From Candidatus Rokuibacteriota bacterium (GTDB taxonomy: Bacteria > Methylomirabilota > Methylomirabilia > Rokubacteriales > CSP1-6), in assembly GCA_003221695.1 (NCBI GenBank), contig QHSX01000063.1, positions 1 through 61,321 of the forward strand: a stretch of 61,321 nt of DNA, given 5' to 3'. Shown piece after piece: positions 30,611 through 39,672 of this stretch. The translations under genes and the position numbers were made by a program. The notes under the pieces were generated by a model. It was not told where the DNA came from. It did not search any database and saw nothing but the letters and a program-made list of their open reading frames with translations. The first letter of the stretch is position 1, and every line of letters begins with the position of its first letter.

Positions 30611-32137
30611 TCAGAACCCCACGATCCGCGCCAGCAAGGGCAGGGTCGCCGTGTCGACCGGGGCGATCGCGAGCCCGGGCACCATGCCGAAGAGCACGAG
30701 CACCGTGACGAGGAGCACGAGCGCGACCCACTCGGGGCCGCGCGCGTCCTCCAGGTGCTGGAAGTGTGGCGAGGGCGGCCCCCAGAAGATCTGCTTGGCG
30801 ACCCGCAGCACGTAGACCGCCGTGAGGAACGTGCCCGCGACCGCCGGAAAGAGCCACCAGCGGTGGTCCGAGCGCCACGCTCCGAGGAAGGTCAGTAGCT
30901 CCGCGATGAACCCGGCCGTCGCGGGCAGGCCGAGCGACGAGAGGCTGCCCATCGTGAACGCGGTCGCAATGCCCGGCATCACCGCGCCGAAGCCGCCCAT
31001 CTTGCCGATCTCGCGCGAGTGCGCCTTCTCGTAGACGAGGCCGACGAGCGCGAAGAAGAGACCCGTCATCACCCCGTGGGCGAACATCTGGAACACCGAG
31101 CCGTTGAGCCCGGTCTCGGTGAGCGTCGCCGCGCCGAGCATGACGATCCCCATATGCGAGACGGAGGAATACGCGATGACGTACTTGAGATCCGTCTGCG
31201 CCATCGCGGAGAGCGCCCCGTACACGATGTTCACGCACGCGATCGTGCCCATGAGCCACGCGAGCTCCACCGCGCCGCTCGGGAGGAGCCCCATGCCCAA
31301 GCGCACGACCCCGTAGGCGCCGAGCTTCATCAGCACGCCCGCGTGGAGCATCGACACCGCCGTCGGCGCCGACGCGTGCCCGTCCGGCGACCACGTGTGC
31401 AGCGGCCAGATGCCGGCGAGCACGCCAAAGCCCACGTAGAAGGCGAGGAAGACCCAGCGCTGGACCGCGGGCGCGAACGACACGCCCTCGAGGTCCACGA
31501 ACGAGAAGGACGAGGCGCCGGCGTTGACGTAGAGGGCGAAGATGCCGACGAGGATGAACGCCGACCCGAAGAGGAGGTACAGGGTGAGCTTCATCGCCGC
31601 GTATTCTTTCGTGCCGACGCCGGTCTCCCGGTACGCCCACGCAAAAATGCCGCGCGGGCGGATCTCGCCGCTCGAGCCCCACACCCCGATCAGCAGGTAC
31701 ATCGGGAGGACGGCGAGCTCGTAGAACAAGAAGAACACGAAGAGGTCGAGCGCGACGAAGACGCCGAACACGCCCGTGACGAGCGCCAGCAGCAGCGCGT
31801 AGAACTCCTGGCTGCGAACGGTGACCGTCCACGACGCGAAGACGCCGGCGAAGATGATCACCGCCGTCAGCAACACCAGGAGCAGGCTGATCCCGTCCAC
31901 ACCGAGCTCGTAGGAGATGCCGAGCGGCGGAACGAGCGGGACCTTCTCGTAGAACTGGAAGCCCGCCGCGTCGCGGTCGTAGACGGCGTAGAGCCAGAGC
32001 GCGCCGACCATCGAGACGCCGGTCGTCGCGACCGCGATCAGCCGCACCGCGAGCGGGCGGTAGCGGGCCGTGAACATGATGAGGAGAGCGCCGGCGAAGG
32101 GCGACCACGTGATGAGCGACAGGACCGGCACCGTCAT
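30611..32137 (-). CDS. nuoM: NADH-quinone oxidoreductase subunit M (cluster 2)
   Basis: Antiporter-like pump subunit, 508 aa. Conserved features include FFLFYELAVLPMYLLIGVWG, the WPLHTWSPDGHASAPTAVSM loop and DLKYVIAYSSVSHMG. The ATG at 32137 overlaps the nuoL stop (ATGA). Confidence 0.95.
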   Translation of the reverse strand: MTVPVLSLITWSPFAGALLIMFTARYRPLAVRLIAVATTGVSMVGALWLYAVYDRDAAGFQFYEKVPLVPPLGISYELGVDGISLLLVLLTAVIIFAGVFASWTVTVRSQEFYALLLALVTGVFGVFVALDLFVFFLFYELAVLPMYLLIGVWGSSGEIRPRGIFAWAYRETGVGTKEYAAMKLTLYLLFGSAFILVGIFALYVNAGASSFSFVDLEGVSFAPAVQRWVFLAFYVGFGVLAGIWPLHTWSPDGHASAPTAVSMLHAGVLMKLGAYGVVRLGMGLLPSGAVELAWLMGTIACVNIVYGALSAMAQTDLKYVIAYSSVSHMGIVMLGAATLTETGLNGSVFQMFAHGVMTGLFFALVGLVYEKAHSREIGKMGGFGAVMPGIATAFTMGSLSSLGLPATAGFIAELLTFLGAWRSDHRWWLFPAVAGTFLTAVYVLRVAKQIFWGPPSPHFQHLEDARGPEWVALVLLVTVLVLFGMVPGLAIAPVDTATLPLLARIVGF

Positions 32138-33963
32138 CGCGGCCACCACTGCGACCAGACGAAGAGCAGCAGCACGCCGAACGCGACGCCGTAGACGTAG
32201 TCCTGCGCGTGCCCGCTCTGGATGTGCCGCAGCAGGTCGCCGCCGCGCAGCGTCCACGCGCTCAGGAAGTTCAGGACACCGTCCACGAGGTAGCGGTCGA
32301 TCCACCCGATCAGGCGTGAGAAGCTGAGGAGGAAGCCCCGGTAGAGGCCGGCGTAGAGCGTGTCGAGACCGTAGCGGCGGCGCGCGAGGAGGTCGACCAC
32401 CGAGAACGGGAACGTCGCGGCCAGGCCGCCGGGGTCGACCACGCCGCGCTGGTACGTGGCCCAGGCGAGCGCGATCCCGCCGAGCGCGGCCGCCACCGAC
32501 AGCGGTGCGAGCCACCCGGGGCCGTGGTGGGCGCCGACGTCCCCGAGCGCGAGCCGGAGACCCACGAGGACGGTGAGGGCCGCGAGGACCCAGAGCGGGG
32601 CGCGCATCGTCCAGGACGGGTCGTGCGGGTGGCCGGCCGCGGGCGCCCGGCCGAAGAACGTGAGGAAGACGACGCGGAACATGTAGAAGGCGGTCAGGAG
32701 CACCGTGAGCGCGAGCATGAGGAACGGTCCGGTCATGTCCGCCTCCCAGACGCCGGCGAGGATCGCCTCCTTGGAGAAGAAGCCGGCGAGCGGCGGGAAC
32801 CCGGCGAGCGCGAGCGTGCCGACGATGAAGACGACGCCGGTCTGTGGCATGGCGCGGAAGAGCCCGCCCATCCGGAAGATGTCGTTGGTCCCGACCGCGT
32901 GGATCACGGCGCCCGCGCCCAGGAACAGGAGCGCCTTGAACAGGCCGTGCGTCAGGAGGTGGAGGAAACCCGCGTCCGGGGCGCCGGCGCCGGCCGCGGC
33001 CATCATGTACCCGAGCTGTGAGACCGTCGAGTACGCGAGGACGCGCTTGATGTCGCTCTCCACGCACGCCATCGTCGCCGCCAGGAGCGCCGTGAAGGCG
33101 CCGACCCAGCCGATGAGCGCCAGGACGTCGGGGACCAGGGCGAAGAGCGGCTGCGCACGCGTGACCATGAAGACCCCCGCGGTGACCATCGTCGCGGCGT
33201 GGATCAGCGCGGAGACCGGCGTGGGTCCCTCCATCGCGTCCGGGAGCCATACGTGCAACGGGAACTGGGCCGACTTGCCGACCGCGCCCAGGTAGATCAG
33301 GAACATGATCGTCCCGAGCCCCTCGATCGCCAGCGCGTGCTCCTGCGCCAGCGCGAACAGCACGCGGAACTCGAACGTGTCCGTGGCGGCCCACAGCATG
33401 ACGATTCCGATGACGAAGCCGAGGTCGCCGAGCTTGGTGATCCAGAAGGCCTTCACCGCTGCGCGCGCCGCGGTCGGGCGCGCGTACCAGTAGCCGATCA
33501 GGAGGTACGAGCAGAGGCCCACCAGCTCCCAGAACACGAACATCTGGATGAAGGACGGCGAGAGCACGAGCCCCAGCATGGAGAACGCGAAGAGCGACTG
33601 GAACGTGTAGTACCGCCCGAGCGACGGCGGCCGCTCGTCGTGGAGGTACGCGAGCGAGTAGATCTGCACGAGGAGCGAGACGAGCGTGACCAGCACGAGC
33701 ATCGCGTTGGCGAGCGGGTCCACCAGCACGCCGACGGTCGCCGTGGGGCCATCGTCGGCCGGAATCCAGGTCCACGTCGCCTCGCGCGTGAATCCCACAC
33801 TCCACACGAGCACGGCGCCGAGGAAGGCCGCCGCGATCGCCGCGATCGAGACGGCGCCCGCCGCCCGCCCCGCGCGACGCAGCGGGGCCACGACCGCGAG
33901 CAGGACGAAGCTCGCGAACGGGAGTCCCAGGACAAGGACCGGCAGCCAGACGGTCGCGTCCAT
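32134..33963 (-). CDS. nuoL: NADH-quinone oxidoreductase subunit L (cluster 2)
   Basis: Distal pump subunit with the lateral amphipathic helix, 609 aa. Motifs include FVFWELVGLCSYLLIGYW, FPLHVWLPDAMEGPTPVSAL and DIKRVLAYSTVSQLGYM. It follows nuoK by 4 nt. This is the only nuoL in the window, although there are two complex I loci. Confidence 0.95.
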   Translation of the reverse strand: MDATVWLPVLVLGLPFASFVLLAVVAPLRRAGRAAGAVSIAAIAAAFLGAVLVWSVGFTREATWTWIPADDGPTATVGVLVDPLANAMLVLVTLVSLLVQIYSLAYLHDERPPSLGRYYTFQSLFAFSMLGLVLSPSFIQMFVFWELVGLCSYLLIGYWYARPTAARAAVKAFWITKLGDLGFVIGIVMLWAATDTFEFRVLFALAQEHALAIEGLGTIMFLIYLGAVGKSAQFPLHVWLPDAMEGPTPVSALIHAATMVTAGVFMVTRAQPLFALVPDVLALIGWVGAFTALLAATMACVESDIKRVLAYSTVSQLGYMMAAAGAGAPDAGFLHLLTHGLFKALLFLGAGAVIHAVGTNDIFRMGGLFRAMPQTGVVFIVGTLALAGFPPLAGFFSKEAILAGVWEADMTGPFLMLALTVLLTAFYMFRVVFLTFFGRAPAAGHPHDPSWTMRAPLWVLAALTVLVGLRLALGDVGAHHGPGWLAPLSVAAALGGIALAWATYQRGVVDPGGLAATFPFSVVDLLARRRYGLDTLYAGLYRGFLLSFSRLIGWIDRYLVDGVLNFLSAWTLRGGDLLRHIQSGHAQDYVYGVAFGVLLLFVWSQWWPR

Positions 33964-33967
33964 CGCG

Positions 33968-34267
33968 TCAGCCCCGAAGCAGGTCGAGGCGGTCGGCCTC
34001 CACCGTCCGCCGCACGCGGAAGATCACAATGACGATCGCCAGCCCCACCGCGACCTCGGCGACGGTGATCGCGATCGTGAAGAGCGTGAAGACCAGCCCG
34101 AGGAGGTCCCCGTGGAATCGGGCGAAGGCGACGAGATTGATGTTCACGGCGTTGAACATCAGCTCGATCCCGAGGAGGATCCCGATCGCGTTGCGCCGCG
34201 TGAGGACGCCGAAGAGGCCGATCGCGAACACGAGCGCGGCGAGCGTGAGGTACGCGGTCAGGCTCAC
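33968..34267 (-). CDS. nuoK: NADH-quinone oxidoreductase subunit K (cluster 2)
   Basis: A 99-aa three-helix subunit with RRNAIGILLGIELMFNAVNIN. The end FRVRRTVEADRLDLLRG resembles its cluster 1 counterpart. Its ATG overlaps the nuoJ stop (34264-34267). Confidence 0.95.
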   Translation of the reverse strand: MSLTAYLTLAALVFAIGLFGVLTRRNAIGILLGIELMFNAVNINLVAFARFHGDLLGLVFTLFTIAITVAEVAVGLAIVIVIFRVRRTVEADRLDLLRG

Positions 34268-34758
34268 TCGTCCGCCCTCGCAAAGTAGAGGGCGCCCAGG
34301 AGCGCCACGACCAGGAGCACGCCGAGCAGCTCGAGCGTGAGGGCGAACGGCCCCACCAGCGCCCGACCGAGGGCGGGGGTCGCGTCACCGACGAGCGGCG
34401 CCCGCGGGAGGGACCGGGGCACGCGGATCAGGAAGCCGGCGATGCCGATGAACACCCCCGCGGCGACGACCCCGCCGTTCACGAGGTGGCGGCTCGTCTG
34501 GGTAATGCGCTCGCCGACCAGCCGCTCGGTCAGCATGATCGCGAAGACCACGATCGCCATCACCCCGACCGCGTAGAGGAGGAGCTGGACGGCGAAGAGG
34601 AAGGGCGAGTCCAGCAGGAGGAACACGACGCCCGTCGCGACGAGCGCCGCCGCGAGGTAGAGCACCGCGTGGAAGAGGTTGGGGGTGAGCACGACGGCGA
34701 GGCTCGACGCCAGTAGCACCACGGCTACCACCCAGAACCCCGCCGTCTCGAGCGTCAC
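34264..34758 (-). CDS. nuoJ: NADH-quinone oxidoreductase subunit J (cluster 2)
   Basis: A 164-aa membrane subunit with FAVQLLLYAVGVMAIVVFAI. The GTG start (VTLETAGFW) overlaps the nuoI stop (GTGA). The longer upstream reading belongs to a shadow of nuoI. Confidence 0.93.
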   Translation of the reverse strand: MTLETAGFWVVAVVLLASSLAVVLTPNLFHAVLYLAAALVATGVVFLLLDSPFLFAVQLLLYAVGVMAIVVFAIMLTERLVGERITQTSRHLVNGGVVAAGVFIGIAGFLIRVPRSLPRAPLVGDATPALGRALVGPFALTLELLGVLLVVALLGALYFARADE

Positions 34759-35318
34759 TCGGCGGGCTCCTTCACCTCTCCCCTGGCCTCGGCCTTGGCC
34801 GGTTTCGGGGGCGCCTGCATGTCGCGCAGCCGGGTCCCCGTCGCCCACGAGGGCTCGAACTGGCGCCCGAGGGCGTGGAGCCGATCCTTGTCGAGCAGGA
34901 GGTCACGCCGATCCGCCGTGGCGAGATCGAACGACTTCAGCATGATGATCGCGTCGGTCGGACACACCTGCACGCACAGCTCGCAGAACTCGCACGAGTA
35001 GAGCTCGAGCGTGAACGTCTTCGCGTAGTTCCGCTTCTCGCTCTTGAGCATCTCGACCTTGATGACCTGGGGCGGGCAGATGTACTCGCAGAGGCGGCAG
35101 CCGATGCAGGCTTCCTCGCCCGTCTCCTTTTCGTAGACGAGCGCGAGGATCCCCCGGAAGCGGTCGGGGTACGGCCGCTGGACGTCCGGATAGCGGACCG
35201 TCACCGGTCGTCGGAAGAGGTTCCGCAGCGTAATCGCCATCGCCCGGCCGACGGCGCCGACGAGCTGCGCCGTCTCCCGCCAGAATCCCACCGCGGGACG
35301 GGCCCCGTTAGACGCCAC
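34755..35318 (-). CDS. nuoI: NADH-quinone oxidoreductase subunit I, two [4Fe-4S] (cluster 2)
   Basis: A 187-aa 8Fe ferredoxin-like subunit with CIGCRLCEYICP and CEFCELCVQVCP. It is longer at the C terminus than the cluster 1 copy, with a charged Lys/Glu/Pro tail (APPKPAKAEARGEVKE) absent from cluster 1. In complexes without NuoEFG, this subunit is the likely entry point for electrons from a soluble donor (inference). GTG at 35318 overlaps nuoH by 11 bp. Confidence 0.93.
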   Translation of the reverse strand: MASNGARPAVGFWRETAQLVGAVGRAMAITLRNLFRRPVTVRYPDVQRPYPDRFRGILALVYEKETGEEACIGCRLCEYICPPQVIKVEMLKSEKRNYAKTFTLELYSCEFCELCVQVCPTDAIIMLKSFDLATADRRDLLLDKDRLHALGRQFEPSWATGTRLRDMQAPPKPAKAEARGEVKEPAE

Positions 35319-36297
35319 CGGCGCCTCGCGTGGCGACCACGAGCCCCGTCGCGAGCAGCAGGACGAGCGTCGCCGGCAGCAGGAGCTTCCAGGAGATCGC
35401 GAGGATCTGGTCCACACGGATCCGCACGAAGGACCAGCGGACCCACGTCACGATCAGGAAGATGAGCAACGCCTTCCCGAGGAACCAGAACGGACCGAGC
35501 CACGCCGGCCCCGGCCCGAGCCAACCGCCCAGGAAGAGCAGCGCCCCGAGGAAGCTCGTCCCCAGCATGTGGGCGTACTCGCCCAGCTGGATCAGCGCGA
35601 ACTTCATCCCGCTGTACTCGACACGGAAGCCCGCGACCAGCTCCGACTCGGCCTCGAGGATGTCGAACGGCACGCGGTTCTCGGCGGCGAGCGTCGCGAC
35701 GAGGTACGCGACGAACGCGAGCTGCCCGAGGACCGGGTAGAAGACGAACGCCAGCCCCTGCTGGGCGTCGACGATCGCCGACATCTGGAGCGACCCCGCG
35801 AGCAGCACGGGGACGAGCGCCGCGAACACGAACGGGAGGTCGTAGGAGATGATCTGGTTGACGGCCCGCATCGCCGACAGCAGCGCGTACTTGTTGTTGG
35901 ACCCCCAGCCGCCCATGAAGAGCCCGACGATCTCGAGCGAGGAGACCGCCAGGAAGAACAGCACCCCGATGTTCAGGTCCGCCACGCCGAGCCCCGGGGC
36001 GAACGGGATCGTCGCGAAGATGAGCATGCACGGGACCAGGAACACGACGGGGGCGAGGTTGTAGACGCCACGGTCGGCGGCCGCCGGAACGATGTCCTCC
36101 TTGATCATCAGCTTGAGCGCGTCCGCGATCGGCTGGAGCCACCCGTGCGGGCGGCCGACGTAGTAGGGACCGATCCGCGACTGCATCCGCGCCGCGAACT
36201 TGCGCTCGAGGAGCGTCACGTAGGTCACCAGCAGGACCACCGCGTTCAGGACGACGAACGCCACGAGCGCGTGCCAAGCGACGGGCGGCAGGGCCAT
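35308..36297 (-). CDS. nuoH: NADH-quinone oxidoreductase subunit H (cluster 2)
   Basis: A 329-aa membrane subunit with ERKFAARMQSRIGPYYVGRP and RVPFDILEAESELVAGFRVEYSGM-type loops. It is clearly a paralogue rather than a near copy of the cluster 1 NuoH, so the two loci are old or separately acquired. It lies 5 nt after nuoD. Confidence 0.95.
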   Translation of the reverse strand: MALPPVAWHALVAFVVLNAVVLLVTYVTLLERKFAARMQSRIGPYYVGRPHGWLQPIADALKLMIKEDIVPAAADRGVYNLAPVVFLVPCMLIFATIPFAPGLGVADLNIGVLFFLAVSSLEIVGLFMGGWGSNNKYALLSAMRAVNQIISYDLPFVFAALVPVLLAGSLQMSAIVDAQQGLAFVFYPVLGQLAFVAYLVATLAAENRVPFDILEAESELVAGFRVEYSGMKFALIQLGEYAHMLGTSFLGALLFLGGWLGPGPAWLGPFWFLGKALLIFLIVTWVRWSFVRIRVDQILAISWKLLLPATLVLLLATGLVVATRGAGGV

Positions 36298-36302
36298 GGT
36301 CG

Positions 36303-37466
36303 TCAGCGATCGACCTCACCGAAGACCGGGTCCACGGAGCCCATGATCGCCACGACGTCCGCCACCTTGTGACCGGGGACGATGTGCGGCAGCACCGCGA
36401 GGTTCGAGAACGACGCGCCCCGCCACTTCATCCGGTACGGTTTGGGACCGCCGTCGCTGACGAGGTAGCAGCCGACCTCGCCGCGCGCCCCCTCGACGCG
36501 CGCGTACCCCTCACCCTTCGGCACGCGCACCTGCCCGACCGACTTCACGCCCGGCCGCGACGAGATCGGCCCCGCGGGCAGGCCGTCGAGGGCCTGGCGG
36601 ACGATCCGGATCGACTGGCGGAACTCGACCATCCGCACCCGGTAGCGCGCGTAGCAGTCCCCCGCGGTCTCGACGGGCACGACGAAGTCGAAGTCCGCAT
36701 ACGACGAGTACGGCTCGGCGCGCCGCACGTCGTAGTTCACGCCCGAGCCGCGGATGAGCGGCCCAGAGACGCCCACCGCCTGCGCGAGCTCGCGCGAGAT
36801 CACCCCGACCCCCTGCGTGCGGGCCACGAAGAACGTGTTGCGCTCGAGCATCGCCTCGTACTCGTCGATCCGGCGCTCGATGAAGCCGACGGTCTCGCGC
36901 ACCTTCGCGTCCCAGCCCGCGGGGATGTCGTACCGCGTGCCGCCGACCTGGTGAAAGCCGTAGAGGAGGCGGGCCCCGGTCAGCTCCTCCAGGCGATCGA
37001 GCACCATCTCGCGCTCGCGGATCGTGTAGAGGAAGACCGTCGCGCCGCCGCCAAGCGCGCCGCCCATGTCCAGGCACCAGGTGCCGAGCCAGAGGCAGTG
37101 TGACGCGATCCGCTGCAGCTCGGCCGCGATCACGCGCAGATACTGCGCGCGCCGGGGAACCTCGATCTTCGCGATCCTCTCGACCGCCGAGACGTACGCG
37201 AGCTCCGAGGTCATCGCGGCGACGTAGTCGGTTTTCGACGCGATCGACGGGTACTGGACGTAGGTGAGCGTCTCGCCGAGCTTCTCGTGGCAGCGGTGGA
37301 GATAACCGATCACCGCGTCCACGCCGACGACCGTCTCGCCCTCGAGGGCGAGGATCATGCGGAAGACGCCGTGCGAGGACGGGTGCTGCGGCCCCATGTT
37401 CATCATGAGGCGCTCGTTGCCCCCGTACCCGAGCTCGACGATCTGCTGGATCTGGGTGTCGGGCAT
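36303..37466 (-). CDS. nuoD: NADH-quinone oxidoreductase subunit D (cluster 2)
   Basis: A 387-aa 49-kDa-type subunit with NMGPQHPSSHGVFRMIL and VDPVFGEVDR at the end. It is shorter than the cluster 1 copy because it lacks that protein's N-terminal extension. The ATG shares its A with the stop of the NIPSNAP gene (TAATG). Confidence 0.95.
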   Translation of the reverse strand: MPDTQIQQIVELGYGGNERLMMNMGPQHPSSHGVFRMILALEGETVVGVDAVIGYLHRCHEKLGETLTYVQYPSIASKTDYVAAMTSELAYVSAVERIAKIEVPRRAQYLRVIAAELQRIASHCLWLGTWCLDMGGALGGGATVFLYTIREREMVLDRLEELTGARLLYGFHQVGGTRYDIPAGWDAKVRETVGFIERRIDEYEAMLERNTFFVARTQGVGVISRELAQAVGVSGPLIRGSGVNYDVRRAEPYSSYADFDFVVPVETAGDCYARYRVRMVEFRQSIRIVRQALDGLPAGPISSRPGVKSVGQVRVPKGEGYARVEGARGEVGCYLVSDGGPKPYRMKWRGASFSNLAVLPHIVPGHKVADVVAIMGSVDPVFGEVDR

Positions 37467-38101
37467 TACTTCATGGGCGACGCGGGCGCGGGGAGCAGGA
37501 TGACCGAACGCATCTCGACGAGCAGCGGCATCCCCTTCCCGAGGAACGCCTGCCAGTCGGGATCCTTGACGGCGTTGGCCCGGACCTCCGCACGGTGGTT
37601 CAGGTCACGGTACGCCCAGAGGTGGACGACCTCGTTGAGCTGCGCGATCTCCGTCTGCCACAGCCCGACGTTCTTCGAGTACTTCTCGCGCACGGGCAGG
37701 ATCGCCTTGAAGTGGCTGAGCCACTCGCCCGCCTTGCCTACCAGGGTGCGGTACGTCCGAAGCTCGTAGACGTGCCCGCCGTCCAGGGGTGGCTTGAGCG
37801 GCAGCTGCGCCGAGAGCATCTTGTTCTCCTGGGCGACGAGCAGAGGCCGGATTTTCGGCATGTAGTCCTTGGTCCACGCGTCGTTCTTCATGAGCTCCGC
37901 GCGGAGCCGCTCCCGCTCGACGAGGTCGGGGTAGGCCCAGAGGTGGACGAACTGGTTCAGCGTGCCGAACTCCGTCGTCCACGACCCCTCGAGCTTTCCG
38001 TACTTGTCGCCCCGTGTCGGGCGCCCCACCTCCGCGTTGAGCTTGAGGTACTCACCTTGCTTGCCCGGCACCAGCGTGTACGTCCGCAACTCGTAGATCA
38101 T
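37466..38101 (-). CDS. NIPSNAP-family protein embedded in the complex I operon
   Basis: A 211-aa protein made of two tandem NIPSNAP (ferredoxin-like alpha/beta-barrel) domains. Each starts with YELRTY (MIYELRTYTLV and HVYELRTYRTL) and contains a VHLWAY motif. There is no signal peptide and there are no cysteine clusters. It lies between nuoC and nuoD, 22 nt after one and overlapping the other by 1 nt, so it must be co-expressed with the enzyme. NIPSNAP biochemistry is poorly defined. An accessory or assembly role is only an inference. Confidence 0.88.
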   Translation of the reverse strand: MIYELRTYTLVPGKQGEYLKLNAEVGRPTRGDKYGKLEGSWTTEFGTLNQFVHLWAYPDLVERERLRAELMKNDAWTKDYMPKIRPLLVAQENKMLSAQLPLKPPLDGGHVYELRTYRTLVGKAGEWLSHFKAILPVREKYSKNVGLWQTEIAQLNEVVHLWAYRDLNHRAEVRANAVKDPDWQAFLGKGMPLLVEMRSVILLPAPASPMK

Positions 38102-38123
38102 GGATGGCTCCTCCCGTGATGGC

Positions 38124-38576
38124 TCATCGGTACGGTGCAAAGGGCGTGTCGACGGCGTAGTCCTTGCGGAGGGGATGGCCTTCCCAGTCCTCGGCGAGCA
38201 GGATCCGCCTGAGGTCCGGATGGCCCTCGAAGCGGATGCCGAACATGTCGTAGCACTCGCGCTCCATCCAGTCGGCGCCGCGGTAGAGCCCCGCCAGCGA
38301 GGGGCAGCGTGTCTCGCCCGGGCCGAGGCGCGTGCGCAGGGTCACGACGAGCCCGGCGTCGAGGTTCTCGAGGCGGCAGACGACCTCGAGCCCGGACTCC
38401 TTCCAATCGATGGCCGATAGCCAATTAAAATAGTGCGCGCCGAGCTCGCGGAGCGCGAAGGTCGCGAGTTCCGTCCAGCTCTCGCGCGGCACGACGACGG
38501 TCACGGTCGCGCCCTCGACCGCCGCCTCGATGCCAAACGTCTCCCGGATTCGCGCGCTCGCGTCGGCGGCCGTCAT
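38124..38576 (-). CDS. nuoC: NADH-quinone oxidoreductase subunit C (cluster 2)
   Basis: A 150-aa 30-kDa-type subunit with [21 protein letters not shown] and [12 protein letters not shown] at 38576 ([10 protein letters not shown]) is 2 nt after the nuoB stop. A long upstream reading in this frame is a nuoB shadow. Confidence 0.94.
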   Translation of the reverse strand: MTAADASARIRETFGIEAAVEGATVTVVVPRESWTELATFALRELGAHYFNWLSAIDWKESGLEVVCRLENLDAGLVVTLRTRLGPGETRCPSLAGLYRGADWMERECYDMFGIRFEGHPDLRRILLAEDWEGHPLRKDYAVDTPFAPYR

Positions 38577-38578
38577 GC

Positions 38579-39214
38579 TCACTGGGGATCGGAGGCGGTC
38601 GGACGCTTGCCGGTCTTCTGGAATTCGGCGACCTGCTCCTGCAGTTTGAGCAGCCCGTACATCAGCGAGTCGGGCGTCGGCGGGCATCCCGGGACGTAGA
38701 CATCGACCGGGACGACCCGGTCGACCCCCTTCACGACGTGGTAGCCGTGGCGGAAGGGGCCGCCGGAGTTCGCGCACGAGCCCATGGAGACCACCCACTT
38801 CGGGTCGGGCATCTGGTCGTAGATGCGCTTGAGCATCGGCGCCATCTTGATCGTCACGGTTCCGGAGACGATCATGAGGTCCGAGTGGCGCGGCGACGCC
38901 CACGGGACCATCCCGAAACGCTCGACGTCGAACCGGGACGCGAACGTCGCCATCATCTCGATCGCGCAGCAGGCGAGCCCGAACGTCACCGGCCAGATCG
39001 ACGACTTTCGCGCCCAGTTGAAGATCTTGTCGGTCGTCGTCGTCACGATCCAGCCACCGGGCATGTGGTGGATCGTGTCGGCGATCGCAGCGAGGGCGCT
39101 GGAGGTCTTGTCGTCGGTCGCGCGCTCCTGATGGTACTTCTCCCACTCCTGGAGATCCTTGAACTCGCTCCACACCGGCGGCGGAATCTGTGGCGTGGGC
39201 GCCTTCACTTCCAC
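38579..39214 (-). CDS. nuoB: NADH-quinone oxidoreductase subunit B (cluster 2)
   Basis: A 211-aa N2-cluster subunit with ligands in [19 protein letters not shown] and VPGCPPTPD. It has an N-terminal extension of about 60 residues ([20 protein letters not shown]) and a basic C-terminal tail absent from the cluster 1 NuoB. The GTG start overlaps nuoA by 10 bp. Confidence 0.94.
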   Translation of the reverse strand: MEVKAPTPQIPPPVWSEFKDLQEWEKYHQERATDDKTSSALAAIADTIHHMPGGWIVTTTTDKIFNWARKSSIWPVTFGLACCAIEMMATFASRFDVERFGMVPWASPRHSDLMIVSGTVTIKMAPMLKRIYDQMPDPKWVVSMGSCANSGGPFRHGYHVVKGVDRVVPVDVYVPGCPPTPDSLMYGLLKLQEQVAEFQKTGKRPTASDPQ

Positions 39215-39558
39215 TCGAGGATTCCCTCACGGTAGGCGTAGAGCCAGCCGAGCCCGATGATCGCGACGAACACCGCCATCACCCAAAAGGCCGCGAGCCC
39301 CGCGCTGCGGAGCACGAGCGCCCAGGGAAAGAGGAACACCGCGAGCGCGTCGAAGACGATGAACACGAGGGCGACCAGGTAGAAGCCGACGGGGAATTGG
39401 ACCCACGCCGAACCGATCGGCTCCGCGCCGCACTCGTAGTTCGTGAGCTTCACCACGCCGGGACGGCCGGGGCGGAGCAGCCGCGCGACCACGAGCGACA
39501 CGACGCCGAAGGCGATGATCAGGACGGCGAAGATGAACACGGGCACATAGCCCGACAA
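39205..39558 (-). CDS. nuoA: NADH-quinone oxidoreductase subunit A (cluster 2)
   Basis: A 117-aa three-helix subunit with [13 protein letters not shown] and [12 protein letters not shown]. The start is TTG at 39558, decided by a perfect AGGAGG Shine-Dalgarno at 39570-39565 with a 6-nt spacing. No ATG or GTG fits the expected N terminus. It is the first gene of nuoABC-NIPSNAP-nuoDHIJKLMN. Confidence 0.92.
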   Translation of the reverse strand: MSGYVPVFIFAVLIIAFGVVSLVVARLLRPGRPGVVKLTNYECGAEPIGSAWVQFPVGFYLVALVFIVFDALAVFLFPWALVLRSAGLAAFWVMAVFVAIIGLGWLYAYREGILEWK

Positions 39559-39672
39559 CTGGTTCCTCCTTCGCGGATCGACCCAGAAAACGAGTATATC
39601 ACGCGGTGGTCGGACCGCGACCGAGCCACGAGCGTCGTCCGACAGTAGCGGCCGTGCTAGACTCGCCGTCGT
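39559..39672. promoter_or_regulatory. Divergent promoter region between nuoA (cluster 2) and the REC-PilZ gene
   Basis: A 114-bp divergent gap. On the minus strand TATACT (inside GTGATATACTCG, about 39593-39600) is a good -10 for the nuo operon, with no convincing -35. On the plus strand TAGACT about 15 nt before the response regulator ATG could be a -10 for a nearly leaderless transcript. Confidence 0.45.

Noticed and set aside
29178-32108. A single 976-residue protein covering nuoN and part of nuoM
   Set aside because: The upstream 500 residues are an out-of-frame, Arg/Pro-rich reading of nuoM. NuoN begins at 30605 with normal homology and spacing.
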